A stretch of 64,000 nucleotides of DNA from an uncultured Acidobacteriia bacterium (GCA_903929755.1 CAIYVZ010000082.1:1-64000); one strand, 5' to 3'. Counted from the first letter of the stretch, positions 43,637-53,134 are shown. A program made the numbers and translations. Notes: generated from the letters alone by a model not told the origin.

Positions 43637-45619
43637 TTAGCGGTTCGCCTCCAGCATCTGGGAAACCTCTTCCCACTCGTTCATCAAATTCTGCAAGTCG
43701 GTCTGCCGGGCTCCCAGAATCTCTGCAATCTCAATACTCTGCTGTGCACTCTGGAAGTCTGAAAGCGCCATCTCAAAATCAGCAATCTCAATTTCCAGAC
43801 GAGTAATCTCGTCCTCAATCGACCTCTGCCGCTCTTTCGTCTGCCGTAGCTTAATCGGATTCAGCCGCCGACTCTTATCGTCCGCCGCCCCCCCTGGCGA
43901 CGCACTCACTACCCCGGCCTGCTTATTCTGCTGCGGCGCCTGGCCCTGTTGCTGCTTCGCTTGCGCCTGCTGCTTCTGCTTCTCCGCCGTCACCTGCGCC
44001 GCCGCAACTTCCGCCGCGCCACTCTTCCGGAACAGGTAATCCTCGTAGTTGCCGTTGTAGAGCGTCACCGCGCCATCGGAAACCTCAAACACCCGCGTCG
44101 CCAGCTTGTCAATGAAGTAGCGGTCGTGCGAAACAAACACCACCGTCCCATTGAACTCCTCAATCGCCCGCAGCAGCACATCCTTCGCCCGCATATCCAG
44201 GTGGTTCGTCGGTTCATCCAGCAGCAGGAAGTTGCTCGGATTCATCAGCATCCGCGCCAGCGCATACCGGTTCCGTTCCCCGCCCGAAAGCACGCCAATT
44301 TTCTTGAAAACATCGTCTTCCGAGAACAGGAAACACCCCAGCACGCTCCGCAGTTCCGTATTCGAAGCCCGCGTCGCCACCGTCCCCAAATCAGCCAGAA
44401 TACTCGCCTCCGGATCCAGTACCTTATATTGATCCTGCGCAAAGTAATCCGGCTCCGCGTTGTGCCCCAGAATGTACTCACCCGTGCTCACCGGCTCTTC
44501 ACCCGAAAGCAGCTTAATCAGCGTCGATTTGCCCGCGCCATTGATGCCCACCAGCGCAATCCGGTCTCCCCGCTCAATATTGAAGTTCGCGCCCCCGAAC
44601 ACAGTCTTCGTCCCGTAGCTCTTCGAAACATTCCGGAACTCCGCCACAATCCGCCCACTCGGCTTCGGCTGCGGGAACCGGAAGTGTATCGTCTTCTCAT
44701 CCGGCGGAATCTCGATCCGCTCAATCTTTTCCAGTTCCTTTATCCGGCTCTGCACCTGCTTCGCCTTCGTCGCCTGCGCCCGGAACCGGTTGATGAACGC
44801 TTCCAATGCCTCAATCCGGTCCCGCTGATTCCGGTACGCCGCTTCAATCTGCAGCCGACGCTCCGCCTTCTGGCTTTCGTACTTCGAATACCCGCCCGTG
44901 TAGAACCAGACCTTCTTGTTCCAGATCTCTACAATCTTCGTTACCGTCACATCCAGAAAATACCGGTCATGCGAGATCAGCACGAACGCGTTCGGGTAGT
45001 TCGCCAGATAATTCTCCAGCCAGTTCCGCGCTTCCAGATCCAGGTGGTTCGTCGGTTCGTCCAGCAGCAACAGATTCGGCTCTTCCAGCAACAGCTTCGC
45101 CAGCGCAATCCGCATCTGCCAGCCGCCCGAAAACTGCTCCACGCGCTTCTGCCAGTCTTCCTTGCTGAACCCCAGCCCGGTAAGCACTCCGCCTACCTTT
45201 GACTCAATGTTGTACCCGTCCCGGGCCGTAAACTCCGCCTGCAGGTGGTTGTAGCGCTCCGAAATCTGCTGGTATTCGAAGGATTCATGATCTAAATCCC
45301 CCATCCGGTGCTCCAGTTCTTTCTGCTCCGCCTCCATCGCGCGGATGTACTCGAACACAGACATGCATTCATCGAACACACTCCGCCCCGTCAGGTTGAT
45401 GCCATCCTGCGGCAAATAGCCCGCCCGGATACCTTTCATCCCGTTGATGGTGCCGTAGTCCAGGCCTTCAATCCCGGCCATTACCTTCAGCAAAGTCGAT
45501 TTGCCGGTGCCATTGCCACCGACGATGCCAACTCGCTCCTTCGGCGTAACTAGCCAGTTCAGGTCTTCAAACAGTATTTTGGGGCCGAAGCGTTTTCCGG
45601 CTTCGGTTAGCTGGATCAT
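43637..45619 (-). CDS. ABC-F family ATPase
   Basis: A 660-residue soluble protein with two ABC ATPase domains and no membrane segments. First Walker A: GGNGTGKST (34-42); signature FSGGWQMRIALAK; Walker B LLLLDEPTNHLD. An ABC-F linker lies between the domains. Second Walker A: GINGAGKST; signature LSGGERNRYALARML; Walker B FLLLDEPTNHLD. A charged coiled-coil C-terminus (KLRQTKERQRSIEDEITRLE) follows a Gln-rich stretch. ABC-F proteins act on the ribosome as translation factors or antibiotic-protection proteins; this one is closest to the Uup/YdiF group by its long coiled tail. Confidence 0.93.
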   Translation of the reverse strand: MIQLTEAGKRFGPKILFEDLNWLVTPKERVGIVGGNGTGKSTLLKVMAGIEGLDYGTINGMKGIRAGYLPQDGINLTGRSVFDECMSVFEYIRAMEAEQKELEHRMGDLDHESFEYQQISERYNHLQAEFTARDGYNIESKVGGVLTGLGFSKEDWQKRVEQFSGGWQMRIALAKLLLEEPNLLLLDEPTNHLDLEARNWLENYLANYPNAFVLISHDRYFLDVTVTKIVEIWNKKVWFYTGGYSKYESQKAERRLQIEAAYRNQRDRIEALEAFINRFRAQATKAKQVQSRIKELEKIERIEIPPDEKTIHFRFPQPKPSGRIVAEFRNVSKSYGTKTVFGGANFNIERGDRIALVGINGAGKSTLIKLLSGEEPVSTGEYILGHNAEPDYFAQDQYKVLDPEASILADLGTVATRASNTELRSVLGCFLFSEDDVFKKIGVLSGGERNRYALARMLMNPSNFLLLDEPTNHLDMRAKDVLLRAIEEFNGTVVFVSHDRYFIDKLATRVFEVSDGAVTLYNGNYEDYLFRKSGAAEVAAAQVTAEKQKQQAQAKQQQGQAPQQNKQAGVVSASPGGAADDKSRRLNPIKLRQTKERQRSIEDEITRLEIEIADFEMALSDFQSAQQSIEIAEILGARQTDLQNLMNEWEEVSQMLEANR

Positions 45620-45806
45620 GATGTTATGTGGGCTTTACCGGCGGGTTGCGCCGATACTCCCATTGTCCCGCAACCCCTGCCCGCGCCGCCACCGGGGCCC
45701 TCGAACTCGCCCCCCGCCACTCTCGCCCTCGCCCGCCACCCCCTCGGTCTCAATGGCAGCGGAGGCTTTGCAATTTAGGCCTCATTTACTGCTATGATTC
45801 CAGGAA

Positions 45807-46295
45807 ATGCAGGCCAACCCGTTCAAATTCAGACTCGCTGCCAGTCACCCGCAGGTAGACGTCCTGGGCGGCACCATCCGCGAAGCCAAAAAACTCACCT
45901 TCCCGGCCCTCAGCGGTCTCGCCATCTTCCTGCTCGACATCAAGAAAGGTGCCGTCCGCATCCCCCACTGGCACCCCGACGCCAATGAACTCGACTACAT
46001 CCTCCACGGCCGCGCCCGCATCGCCATGGTCGGCCCCGATGGCATTCAGGAGAGTTTCGAAGTCGATGCCGGCGACATCTCCTTCATCCCCCAGGGCTGG
46101 TTTCACTCCATCCAGAACGTCGGTGACGGCGACCTGAAAATGCTGGTGATCTTCAATAACGATTCCCCCAACGACATCGGTATCTCCGCCGCCTTCGCTG
46201 GCCTCGATCCCGCCGTCCTCGCCGAAACTCTCGGAGCCACGCCCGAAATCTTCGCCAGCCTCCGCAAAGACGTCAAATTCCTCGCGCCCCAGTAA
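45807..46295 (+). CDS. Cupin-domain protein
   Basis: A 162-residue single-domain cupin. The first metal motif is in IPHWHPDANELDYILHGRAR (two His and a Glu). The second is in DAGDISFIPQGWFHSIQNVG (a His). The arrangement matches monocupin halves of oxalate-decarboxylase-like proteins. It lacks a signal peptide (MQANPFKFRLAASHPQVDVL). The reaction is unknown. It is convergent with the CPBP protease gene, which ends four bases after its stop. Confidence 0.85.
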   Translation: MQANPFKFRLAASHPQVDVLGGTIREAKKLTFPALSGLAIFLLDIKKGAVRIPHWHPDANELDYILHGRARIAMVGPDGIQESFEVDAGDISFIPQGWFHSIQNVGDGDLKMLVIFNNDSPNDIGISAAFAGLDPAVLAETLGATPEIFASLRKDVKFLAPQ

Positions 46296-46299
46296 AGCT

Positions 46300-46956
46300 T
46301 TACAGCCAGTACTGCCACTGTCCGGCCAGCACCACGTAAGCCCCCAGCGCCCCGTTCGTCACCGCATGCGCCAGAATGCAGTCCCACAGGTTCCGCGTCC
46401 GCAGCATCCACCAGTTGTAGATCACGCCCGTCACCAGGCCCACATCCCAGAACGGACCGTGCTCGGACGCGAACAGCGCCGCCGTCGCCCAAAACGCCAG
46501 TGGAGTAAACGCCCCCAGAGCCACCTTCTCGAAATCATTCGAATCAATCAGCCACCGCATCAGCCACCCGCGCCAGAACAACTCCTCCAGAATCGGCACC
46601 GCAATCACGCTCACCGCAATCCGCAGGAACAGGAACATCGGGTCGCCCTTCGAAGCCGGTGGCGTATTCCCCGCCGGATGCCCCACCAGCGAGTTATCAA
46701 ACAGGATGAAATGCCGCCACGCCGGTGAAATCACGTCCGGCCCCACCCAAATCACGAACACAGCCAGCCCCAACAGGATGCTCAAAACCGGCTTCGACGG
46801 CCCCCCCCGCAGCACCGGCCGCGAAACCAGCAGAATCGCCGCTAGTGACAGCACCAGCCGCACCCATACCGGAACCGGCATGGCCGACTGCAGCGCCAGC
46901 AGTCCAACGAAGACGCCAAATGGCAGAACCCACGGTACGGCGGGATGTTTAAGCAT
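46300..46956 (-). CDS. CPBP/CAAX-type intramembrane metalloprotease
   Basis: A 218-residue protein with six to seven membrane segments and the Abi/CPBP motif EELFWRGWLMRWL (EExxxR), plus a downstream FASEHG and CILAHAVTNG His motifs. Family members are membrane proteases related to eukaryotic Rce1. One subgroup, the CAAX prenyl protease-related proteins, co-occurs with PEP-CTERM/exosortase systems; a PEP-CTERM protein is encoded at 8523. That this protein belongs to that subgroup is likely from its length and the EELFWRGWLMRWL wording, but needs a profile match. Confidence 0.85.
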   Translation of the reverse strand: MLKHPAVPWVLPFGVFVGLLALQSAMPVPVWVRLVLSLAAILLVSRPVLRGGPSKPVLSILLGLAVFVIWVGPDVISPAWRHFILFDNSLVGHPAGNTPPASKGDPMFLFLRIAVSVIAVPILEELFWRGWLMRWLIDSNDFEKVALGAFTPLAFWATAALFASEHGPFWDVGLVTGVIYNWWMLRTRNLWDCILAHAVTNGALGAYVVLAGQWQYWL

Positions 46957-47070
46957 GCTTTGCGGATTTTAGCAGTACCCTGTTCCATTTCGTGCCCCCG
47001 CCTGTCTCACTCCCCGCAAGCGTTTCTCCCCGGGGAACTCGGCATGTTTCGCCAACAGGAGCTAATAAGA

Positions 47071-49632
47071 ATGATTCGGCAGTCCACACACAGCAGGGCA
47101 ACGTCACTGGCGTCCCTCATTACCGGCAGGCAATCACTGCCGGGAGCCATCTGTCTCCTGGCCTTCGGAGCCTCCAGCGTCTTCGCGCAGCAGACCTTCC
47201 ACCTCAACGACCTCACCCCACCCGCCGCCGCCGTCGGTAAACTCAATGCCGCCGCAGGTGGCAAACAGACAGGCAGTGGCCGGGATAACACCTCCTTCCA
47301 AAGCCACGCTTATCTCTTCACCGGCAATTCCCTTACCGGCATCGATCTGAATCCCCTCGGCTTCGGGTATTCTCAGGCCACTTCCATCTCCGACGATGGC
47401 AGCCAGCAGTGCGGTTACGGTTGGGGCAACGCCACCGGCGTTCGGCCTCTGCTCTGGTCCGGTTCCGCCGCCTCGTTTGTGAATCTCGGCCCCCTCAGCG
47501 GCTATTCTCTCGGTTACTGCCACGGGGTGAACGATGGCCAGCAGGTCGGTGAGTCCCAGAACCTCAGCTACTTCATCGCTTCGTCCCACGCCACCCTCTG
47601 GAACGGTGCTGCCTCGTCCATCGACCTCCACCCAGGCAATCCGCTCTTTACCTACTCTTATGCGACTGCCGTCAAGGGCGGCGAACAGGTCGGCTTCCAG
47701 ACCCAGGCCGGTCTCCCCAGCACCAGTGAGGCCAACTGGCAGATGCCCAGCCATGCCGTCCGCTGGACCGGCACCGCCGCCAGCGCCGTCGATCTTCACC
47801 CCGCTGCTTTCGATACCTCCCGAGCCCTTGCCACCAACGGTGTCCAGCAGGGCGGCTGGGGCTACATTGCCGTCAGCCTCGCCCAGCACGCCCTTCTCTG
47901 GACCGGCGACGCCGCCAGTGTTGTCGACCTCCACCCCGCCGGTTACAGCTTCAGCCGCGTCAACGCTCTCAGCGCCACCACCCAGGCGGGCGACGGTTGG
48001 GTCGGCACGCCGTATGGCCTCGGGGCCGTTCGCCATGCCCTCGCCTGGACTGGCAGCGCCGCCAGCGTCGTCGATCTGAACCAGTACCTGCCCGTCGGCT
48101 ACACCCACGCAGTCGCTACCGGCATCGACAGCACCGGAAACATCGTCGGCTATGCCTACAACACCGTCTCCGCCGGCATCGATACGGTTGAACCGCCTCC
48201 CGGTGCCATCGCTGTCGTCTTCGCCCCCGGCCCGGCCCCGGCCGCCCAACTGCTCTCCATCACGGTAGATGCCGCCAACGTTGCCCCCGGCGCACTCGTC
48301 ACCGGCACTGCCGCGCTCGCCAGCGCCGCGCCCGCCGGTGGCGCGTCCATCAACTTTCTCAGCACGAACCTGGCAATCGCCGCCACCCCGGCGGCTATCG
48401 TCATCCCCGAAGGCGCCACCAGCACCAGCTTTAGCCTTCCCGTTACCGGCGCCACCCTCACGGTTCCTGCCAGCTTCCGGATCTACGGAACGGACGGTGC
48501 TGTCGCGAAATTCGCCAGCATCACCGTTACCCCGATCGTGAATCTTTCGTCCGTAACCGTGAATCCCGTGGAAGGTGGCTTTGCCACCGGAGGTACCGTT
48601 ACGCTCAGCATTCCAGCCCAGGGCGCCGGAGCCAGCGTCTCCCTCACCAGCAGCAACCCGGCGCTCCTCTCGGTTCCTGCCACCCTTCTCATCCCGGCAG
48701 GCTACACTTCCTGGGGCTTCTCGGCCACCACTACCGCAGTTCCGGTCGCCACCAGCGTCACCGTCACGGCCAGCTTCAACGGCATGGTCCTCTCTTCAAC
48801 GGTCGCCCTCAGCACCGCGCCGGTCGTCGCCGTCTCTGCCATCAGCATGCCCTCCATCGTCGGTGGCCAGAGCTTCACTGGCACCGTCACCGTCAATAAC
48901 TTCCCCCGCAATCCCGAAGGCGCAACCATCGTCCTCGCCAGCGGCGATACGGGCACCGTCCAGGTCCCCGCCACCGTCGTGATTCCGCAGTACGCATATT
49001 CCGCCGCCTTTGCCGGAACCAGTAACGTGGTCAATGGCCTGAAGAACGTCTCCGTCAAGGCCACTTACAACGGTTCCAATGTGACCGGTCTCATCGGCGT
49101 CAATCCAGTTCCCACCGTCACCATCAGCTCCGCCGATTACGTCGTCGATCTCCAGATGCTCAAAATCAAGGCCAACACCACCTACGCCAACAGCATCCTC
49201 ACCTACGGGATCAACGGCGGCCAGGCCATCGGCACCATGCAGTTCGAACTCGGCATCTGGAACGGTCAGACCATTCTGGCCACCGCGCCAACCACCGTAA
49301 CTGTCTGGAACTCCAACGGAGGCCAGGCCAGCTTCCCCGTCACCGTCAAGACCACCACATCCGGTGGCACTTCGACCGGCGGCGGTGGCGGAGGCGGAGG
49401 TGGAGGCGGTGCCTCATCCACCTACAAAATCAGCATCGCCACACTAGGGAAGGGAACCGTCACCACCAACCCCGCCGGCGCCTCATTCCCAGCCGGCAGC
49501 ACCGTCACCCTCACCGCAACCCCCGCAGCGGGTTCCCCGTGGATCGGTTGGACCGGAGCCTGCACCGGCACCGCCACCACCTGCACCCTCACCATGAACG
49601 CTAACTACTCGGTCTCAGCTCTCTTCAAGTAG
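47071..49632 (+). CDS. Large secreted protein with HAF-type repeats, Ig-like region and InlB-type repeat
   Basis: A protein of about 853 residues. After a signal region (TGRQSLPGAICLLAFGASSV) come seven or more repeats like HALLWTGDAASVVDLHPAGY and HAVRWTGTAASAVDLHPAAF, the HAF extracellular repeat. Ig-like segments rich in Ala/Thr/Val follow, then a stretch with 11 consecutive Gly residues. The last 70 residues are a divergent InlB-type repeat (GKGTVTTNPAGASFPAGSTV, GWTGACTGTATTCTLTMNAN). The Met at 47071 has AGGAG nine bases upstream and was preferred over 47044. The protein is a surface or secreted adhesin-like molecule; the ligand is unknown. A strong terminator follows at 49657. Confidence 0.83.
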   Translation: MIRQSTHSRATSLASLITGRQSLPGAICLLAFGASSVFAQQTFHLNDLTPPAAAVGKLNAAAGGKQTGSGRDNTSFQSHAYLFTGNSLTGIDLNPLGFGYSQATSISDDGSQQCGYGWGNATGVRPLLWSGSAASFVNLGPLSGYSLGYCHGVNDGQQVGESQNLSYFIASSHATLWNGAASSIDLHPGNPLFTYSYATAVKGGEQVGFQTQAGLPSTSEANWQMPSHAVRWTGTAASAVDLHPAAFDTSRALATNGVQQGGWGYIAVSLAQHALLWTGDAASVVDLHPAGYSFSRVNALSATTQAGDGWVGTPYGLGAVRHALAWTGSAASVVDLNQYLPVGYTHAVATGIDSTGNIVGYAYNTVSAGIDTVEPPPGAIAVVFAPGPAPAAQLLSITVDAANVAPGALVTGTAALASAAPAGGASINFLSTNLAIAATPAAIVIPEGATSTSFSLPVTGATLTVPASFRIYGTDGAVAKFASITVTPIVNLSSVTVNPVEGGFATGGTVTLSIPAQGAGASVSLTSSNPALLSVPATLLIPAGYTSWGFSATTTAVPVATSVTVTASFNGMVLSSTVALSTAPVVAVSAISMPSIVGGQSFTGTVTVNNFPRNPEGATIVLASGDTGTVQVPATVVIPQYAYSAAFAGTSNVVNGLKNVSVKATYNGSNVTGLIGVNPVPTVTISSADYVVDLQMLKIKANTTYANSILTYGINGGQAIGTMQFELGIWNGQTILATAPTTVTVWNSNGGQASFPVTVKTTTSGGTSTGGGGGGGGGGGASSTYKISIATLGKGTVTTNPAGASFPAGSTVTLTATPAAGSPWIGWTGACTGTATTCTLTMNANYSVSALFK

Positions 49633-49656
49633 CGCTGAATCCGACGCAACAAACCG

Positions 49657-49688
49657 GGGGCATGGGCAAAAGCTCATGCCCCTTTTTT
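49657..49688 (+). terminator. Intrinsic terminator of the HAF-repeat gene
   Basis: An 11-pair stem (GGGGCATGGGC with GCTCATGCCCC, one G-T wobble) around an AAAA loop is followed by six T residues. It lies 25 bases after the stop. Confidence 0.9.
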
Positions 49689-49960
49689 CTTGCCACCACC
49701 TGCATCCCCTCTTTTCTTATGTGGGGCAGGATGGCATCCTGTGCACCTGTCGCCGCCAGGTGCCCGCGCCGCCAGGGCGCGTTGCCAGCAGGTGCTGGCG
49801 TTCCCTGCAAATCGTACCCTCCAAAATGGGTCCCCGACCCGGTCTGAACTACGACAATACAGAGTCTCTTCTGGAATACGCACAAAGGGAATGCCACCGC
49901 TGATCATCCTCGACGCCAACCTTCCGAATCCCCGAAGAACTCGTCACCCTCTACGTCGCG

Positions 49961-50548
49961 TCAGGTTCGCTGGTGACTGCTGCTGTCCTCGCCGATCAGG
50001 ACTTCCGCCGTAAGCCGCAAAGCAAACTCCCGGATATCCCCTGGCCATTCCCGCATCCCAGCCGCAAACCGTTCCCCGTCCCCCGCAAACAAAGCCCGCG
50101 TCGCCTCTTCATAACCCGGCAAATTCCCCGCCATCGCCGTCAAAAACCGGCTCGCCGCCTCCCGCGCCGCCCGAGCCCGCCCCGCCCCTTCATCTTTACT
50201 CCGCGCCTCATCCACCAGCTTCCGAATTGCCGCCGAAGCTCCGCTCGGCTGCCCCTCCAGCCACTCCCAATGCCTCGGCAACAGCGATATCTCCCGAGCC
50301 ACCACCCCCAGCTTCGGACGCCCAGGCCCTGTCCGGGGCGTGGCTGGCAAGGCCCGCGCCAAAACCTCCGCCACCGAGCCCCGCAGATCAAAATCCACTT
50401 GCCGCCCCGTCCGATCCTCAAAGATCAGCAACGAAGCCCCCGCATCCCGATCGAAAAACGGCTTCACGCCGGAAAGCAAAGCCGCCAAATCACCCGAAGC
50501 GATCTTCTCTGTGCCCAAAAACGCTGTAAAACTGAGAGACGAGTCCAT
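49961..50548 (-). CDS. DUF2239 family protein
   Basis: A 195-residue soluble protein of DUF2239. Family blocks: SFTAFLGTEKIASGDLAALL, ASLLIFEDRTGRQVDFDLRG, TPRTGPGRPKLGVVAREISL, LLPRHWEWLEGQPSGASAAI and RFLTAMAGNLPGYEEATRAL. No function is known; the central GRPKLGVVAREISLLPRHW part resembles a small helix-turn-helix. The roughly 270 bases downstream (to 49689) hold no recognisable gene. Confidence 0.88.
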   Translation of the reverse strand: MDSSLSFTAFLGTEKIASGDLAALLSGVKPFFDRDAGASLLIFEDRTGRQVDFDLRGSVAEVLARALPATPRTGPGRPKLGVVAREISLLPRHWEWLEGQPSGASAAIRKLVDEARSKDEGAGRARAAREAASRFLTAMAGNLPGYEEATRALFAGDGERFAAGMREWPGDIREFALRLTAEVLIGEDSSSHQRT

Positions 50549-50647
50549 AACCGTAATTCTACCCGGATAAAATGGCGACTGTCAATAACGCCCGGGTAAA
50601 ATTCCACAATATGACCTCCATCGTCCTTAAGAGACAATAGAGGGAGT

Positions 50648-51436
50648 TTGCCACCTCCGCATCGCAACCGGGACACCCGCGCCGCCCAGCCAATCAAGAT
50701 CCTGGACGTCACCCCGCACGAGATCGTCGCGCTCAAGCCTGCCGGTCTGGCCTGCGAGCTCCCCCGCGACCCATCAGCCGATTCGTTCGTGCGTCGCCTC
50801 GAGGCCCAGGGCTTCTCCGGCCTCCGCCTCGTTCACCGGCTGGACGCGCCGACCTGTGGCTTGATGCTCGTGGCCCGTACCGCTCAGGCCGCCGCCCACT
50901 ATGGGCAGGAGATTACCGCGCGCAACTGGCACAAGTGGTATGTCGCGCAAGTCGCACTCCCCAGCGTAAAGGCCAACCACCTCGTGGGGCCTCACAAATC
51001 CTACCTCAAGATCGAAGGCTCTTCCGCGCGCGTTGTCCGTGCGGGAGGCAAGCCATCGTTTCTGGACGTGACCCTCGTCACGCCCGTGCCGAATGTCCCC
51101 GGCGAGAGCCACTTCCTCGTCCAGCTTCACACCGGACGTCTCCACCAGATTCGCGTCATGCTGGCACACCGCGGAGCGCCCCTCTCCGGCGACATTCGCT
51201 ACGGAGGCCCCCCCGACCGCACCATCTATCTGGAGCACGCCATTCTCGCAGCGAGGCCGTTCGAGTCCTCCGAATGGCGGGTCTGGCAGGCACCACCCCA
51301 CCCCGACCGGACCCAGTGGGCCCCCGCTCTGTCCGACGCGGTGGACGCCCAAGTGCGCGCCCTTTCCACCCAGCTCGCACAGGAACCGATTCCAATCCTG
51401 AACGCCACCGAGCCCGCAGTTCCCCAGCCTCGCTGA
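50648..51436 (+). CDS. RluA-family pseudouridine synthase
   Basis: A 262-residue enzyme of the RluA/RluC/RluD/TruC group. The catalytic Asp is in LRLVHRLDAPTCGLMLVAR, which matches the H-R-L-D-x-x-T-S-G motif with Cys in place of Ser. HTGRLHQIRVMLAHRGAPLS followed by GDIRYGG is the second family block. It lacks an S4 domain. It modifies uridine in rRNA or tRNA. The start is uncertain: TTG at 50648 opens the frame, but homology begins only about 20 codons later (DVTPHEIVALKPAGLACELP). Confidence 0.87.
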   Translation: MPPPHRNRDTRAAQPIKILDVTPHEIVALKPAGLACELPRDPSADSFVRRLEAQGFSGLRLVHRLDAPTCGLMLVARTAQAAAHYGQEITARNWHKWYVAQVALPSVKANHLVGPHKSYLKIEGSSARVVRAGGKPSFLDVTLVTPVPNVPGESHFLVQLHTGRLHQIRVMLAHRGAPLSGDIRYGGPPDRTIYLEHAILAARPFESSEWRVWQAPPHPDRTQWAPALSDAVDAQVRALSTQLAQEPIPILNATEPAVPQPR

Positions 51437-51597
51437 CATTACCGGGGGCGCGAAAACGGCTGCCACCATTTCGAGGGTCACACCCTTGGTGCTCTGTCCA
51501 CGCTTAAAAAAAAAATGTGTAACGCTCTTACTCCGTTCCGCACTTATTCCGGTGTAAAGGAAGCAACGCCTTTCAGCTTCAGGTCAGGAAGATTGAG

Positions 51598-52671
51598 ATG
51601 ATCATCACTCCAAGGTTCACCCCCGGGTTCGACGCGAATTTCGGCGTCAACGCAGCCGCCGCCAGGGCAGCATGGATAACGGCCGCGAAAGTCTTCACCG
51701 ACGCATTCTCAGACCCCATTCACATCAATATCACGGTCGATGCGCTAACCAATCCAAAGGTTTTCGGACGGAGCTTCCCGAACTTCCTGTCAATTACTTA
51801 TGCCGACTTGCATAACAGGGTCAGCGCATACGCATCCACACAAAACGATGCCGTAGCCATCAGTCCCGGGGGCTCCATGAGCGCCGCCGATCCCACCAAT
51901 GGCCAGGGGACGTGGCAGTTGACTCGACCTCAGGCTAAAGCGCTCGGCTTTATTCCGGATGATCTGTCCGATGATGGCGGTACCACTTTCGGCGTCAATA
52001 ACCCCTTCACCTTCTCCGGCGCGATCGCCCCGAAAACCTTCGATTTTCAGGGTATCGCCGCACACGAGATCGCCGAAGTGTTGGGCCGCCTCGGCCTTTC
52101 CGGTGGAAACAACAGGTTCAGCTTGATCGATAATTTTTCCTACACAGGCCCCGGAATGAAAGCGCTTAGCGGCGGCGCGGGGAATTTTTTCTCCATAGAC
52201 AACGGCGTTACCCTGCTCAAAGCGTTTAACAATTCCTCCGCAAACCATTTGGATACCCGCGACTGGGCGGACGGCTCCAATGACTCGTTCAATCAGTTTT
52301 CCAACCCAGGCGTCGTGAATGCCGTCACCGCCGTGGACTTGCAGCTTATGGATGTAATCGGGTACGGCCGTGTCAATCCCATCGGGAGCCTGATCGAAAC
52401 AGTAGGCCACGTCGCTTTCCTGCGGGCTCACGAACTCGGCGGCGGCTTCGGCCTCGCTCCCAATTTTCTTGACTGCGAGGTGATCGTGCAACTCGCGGAG
52501 GAACCTCTCCGCTCCTTCGGCTTTAAACTGCGGGCCGACGCCAACCAACCCGCGCGCACGGAGATGTTTGACCTGCTCCGGTCCTCCTTTGTCGCGCATC
52601 GCCCCGTCCGTCTCGACTACCAGACCACCGGCCCCCGCGCCGGTGAAATCATTCGCATCGCAAATCCATAG
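51598..52671 (+). CDS. HExxE metalloprotease with C-terminal domain shared with next gene
   Basis: A 357-residue protein resembling the NF038122 family of secreted-type metalloproteases. The active site is H156-E157-I-A-E160 in FQGIAAHEIAEVLGRLGLSG. The usual third-position His of HExxH is Glu, as in relatives with HExxEVxGR. No signal peptide is visible (MIITPRFTPGFDANFGVNAA). Residues about 262-357 form a separate domain homologous to the whole of the protein encoded at 52692 (shared FLRAH, FGFKLR and PARTEMFDLLRSSFV). The two genes are 20 bases apart. A run of at least nine A residues and promoter-like sequence precede the gene near 51507. Confidence 0.8.
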   Translation: MIITPRFTPGFDANFGVNAAAARAAWITAAKVFTDAFSDPIHINITVDALTNPKVFGRSFPNFLSITYADLHNRVSAYASTQNDAVAISPGGSMSAADPTNGQGTWQLTRPQAKALGFIPDDLSDDGGTTFGVNNPFTFSGAIAPKTFDFQGIAAHEIAEVLGRLGLSGGNNRFSLIDNFSYTGPGMKALSGGAGNFFSIDNGVTLLKAFNNSSANHLDTRDWADGSNDSFNQFSNPGVVNAVTAVDLQLMDVIGYGRVNPIGSLIETVGHVAFLRAHELGGGFGLAPNFLDCEVIVQLAEEPLRSFGFKLRADANQPARTEMFDLLRSSFVAHRPVRLDYQTTGPRAGEIIRIANP

Positions 52672-52691
52672 GAACTTAAAGGAGAATCACC

Positions 52692-53069
52692 ATGTCCAAC
52701 TTACTTGAAAAAACCGGAAAGATCGTTTTTCTCAGAGCTCATGACCCAGGCACAAAGTTCGGTCCTCCCAACGATCAACTGGACGTTGAAGCCGTCTTCA
52801 GCCTCAACGCCATCAGCGATGGGGCCTACGGCTTTCAACTCCGAAATGACGGCAACCTTCCAGCGCGTCAGGCAATGTTCAGCCTGCTGCGCGATGCCTT
52901 CGTGAACAATCTGGCTGTTACCGCCGACTACCTGATTGATCCGGGCAAGAAGAACGGCGTAGCGATTCGCATCGCGCTTACCCGCAACCAACCAGCCCTG
53001 GCAACTCCCGGAACATCACGTGCGGAATCATCCGGCGGCCAGGCGCTCCCGAACTCCAGCGCCACCTGA
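52692..53069 (+). CDS. Small partner protein sharing the metalloprotease C-terminal domain
   Basis: A 125-residue protein. Residues 5-96 align with residues 264-357 of the upstream metalloprotease: IVFLRAHDPGTKFGPPNDQL against VAFLRAHELGGGFGLAPNFL, and YGFQLRNDGNLPARQAMFSL against FGFKLRADANQPARTEMFDL. The last 30 residues are Ser/Ala-rich and disordered. No enzyme motif, signal peptide or membrane segment is present. AAGGAG seven bases before the ATG gives strong translation. It could be a substrate, inhibitor or binding partner of the protease; I do not recognise the family. Confidence 0.8.
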   Translation: MSNLLEKTGKIVFLRAHDPGTKFGPPNDQLDVEAVFSLNAISDGAYGFQLRNDGNLPARQAMFSLLRDAFVNNLAVTADYLIDPGKKNGVAIRIALTRNQPALATPGTSRAESSGGQALPNSSAT

Positions 53070-53134
53070 CACCGCATTCGGCCTGGCGTTCCATCCAGCA
53101 GCCAGTCGACCGGTTCATTCACTGGGGGTCCCGC

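Noticed and set aside
43949-45202. A 417-codon plus-strand frame.
   Set aside because: It is antisense to the ABC-F ATPase, which has all expected ATPase motifs.
47134-48249. A 371-codon minus-strand frame.
   Set aside because: It is antisense to the HAF repeats. Its Gly/Val/Asp repetition simply reflects the repeats on the other strand.
49883-49960. A possible PIN-toxin start (MPPLIILDANLP).
   Set aside because: Only about nine residues resemble a PIN strand, no antitoxin precedes it, and the frame becomes Arg-rich noise.
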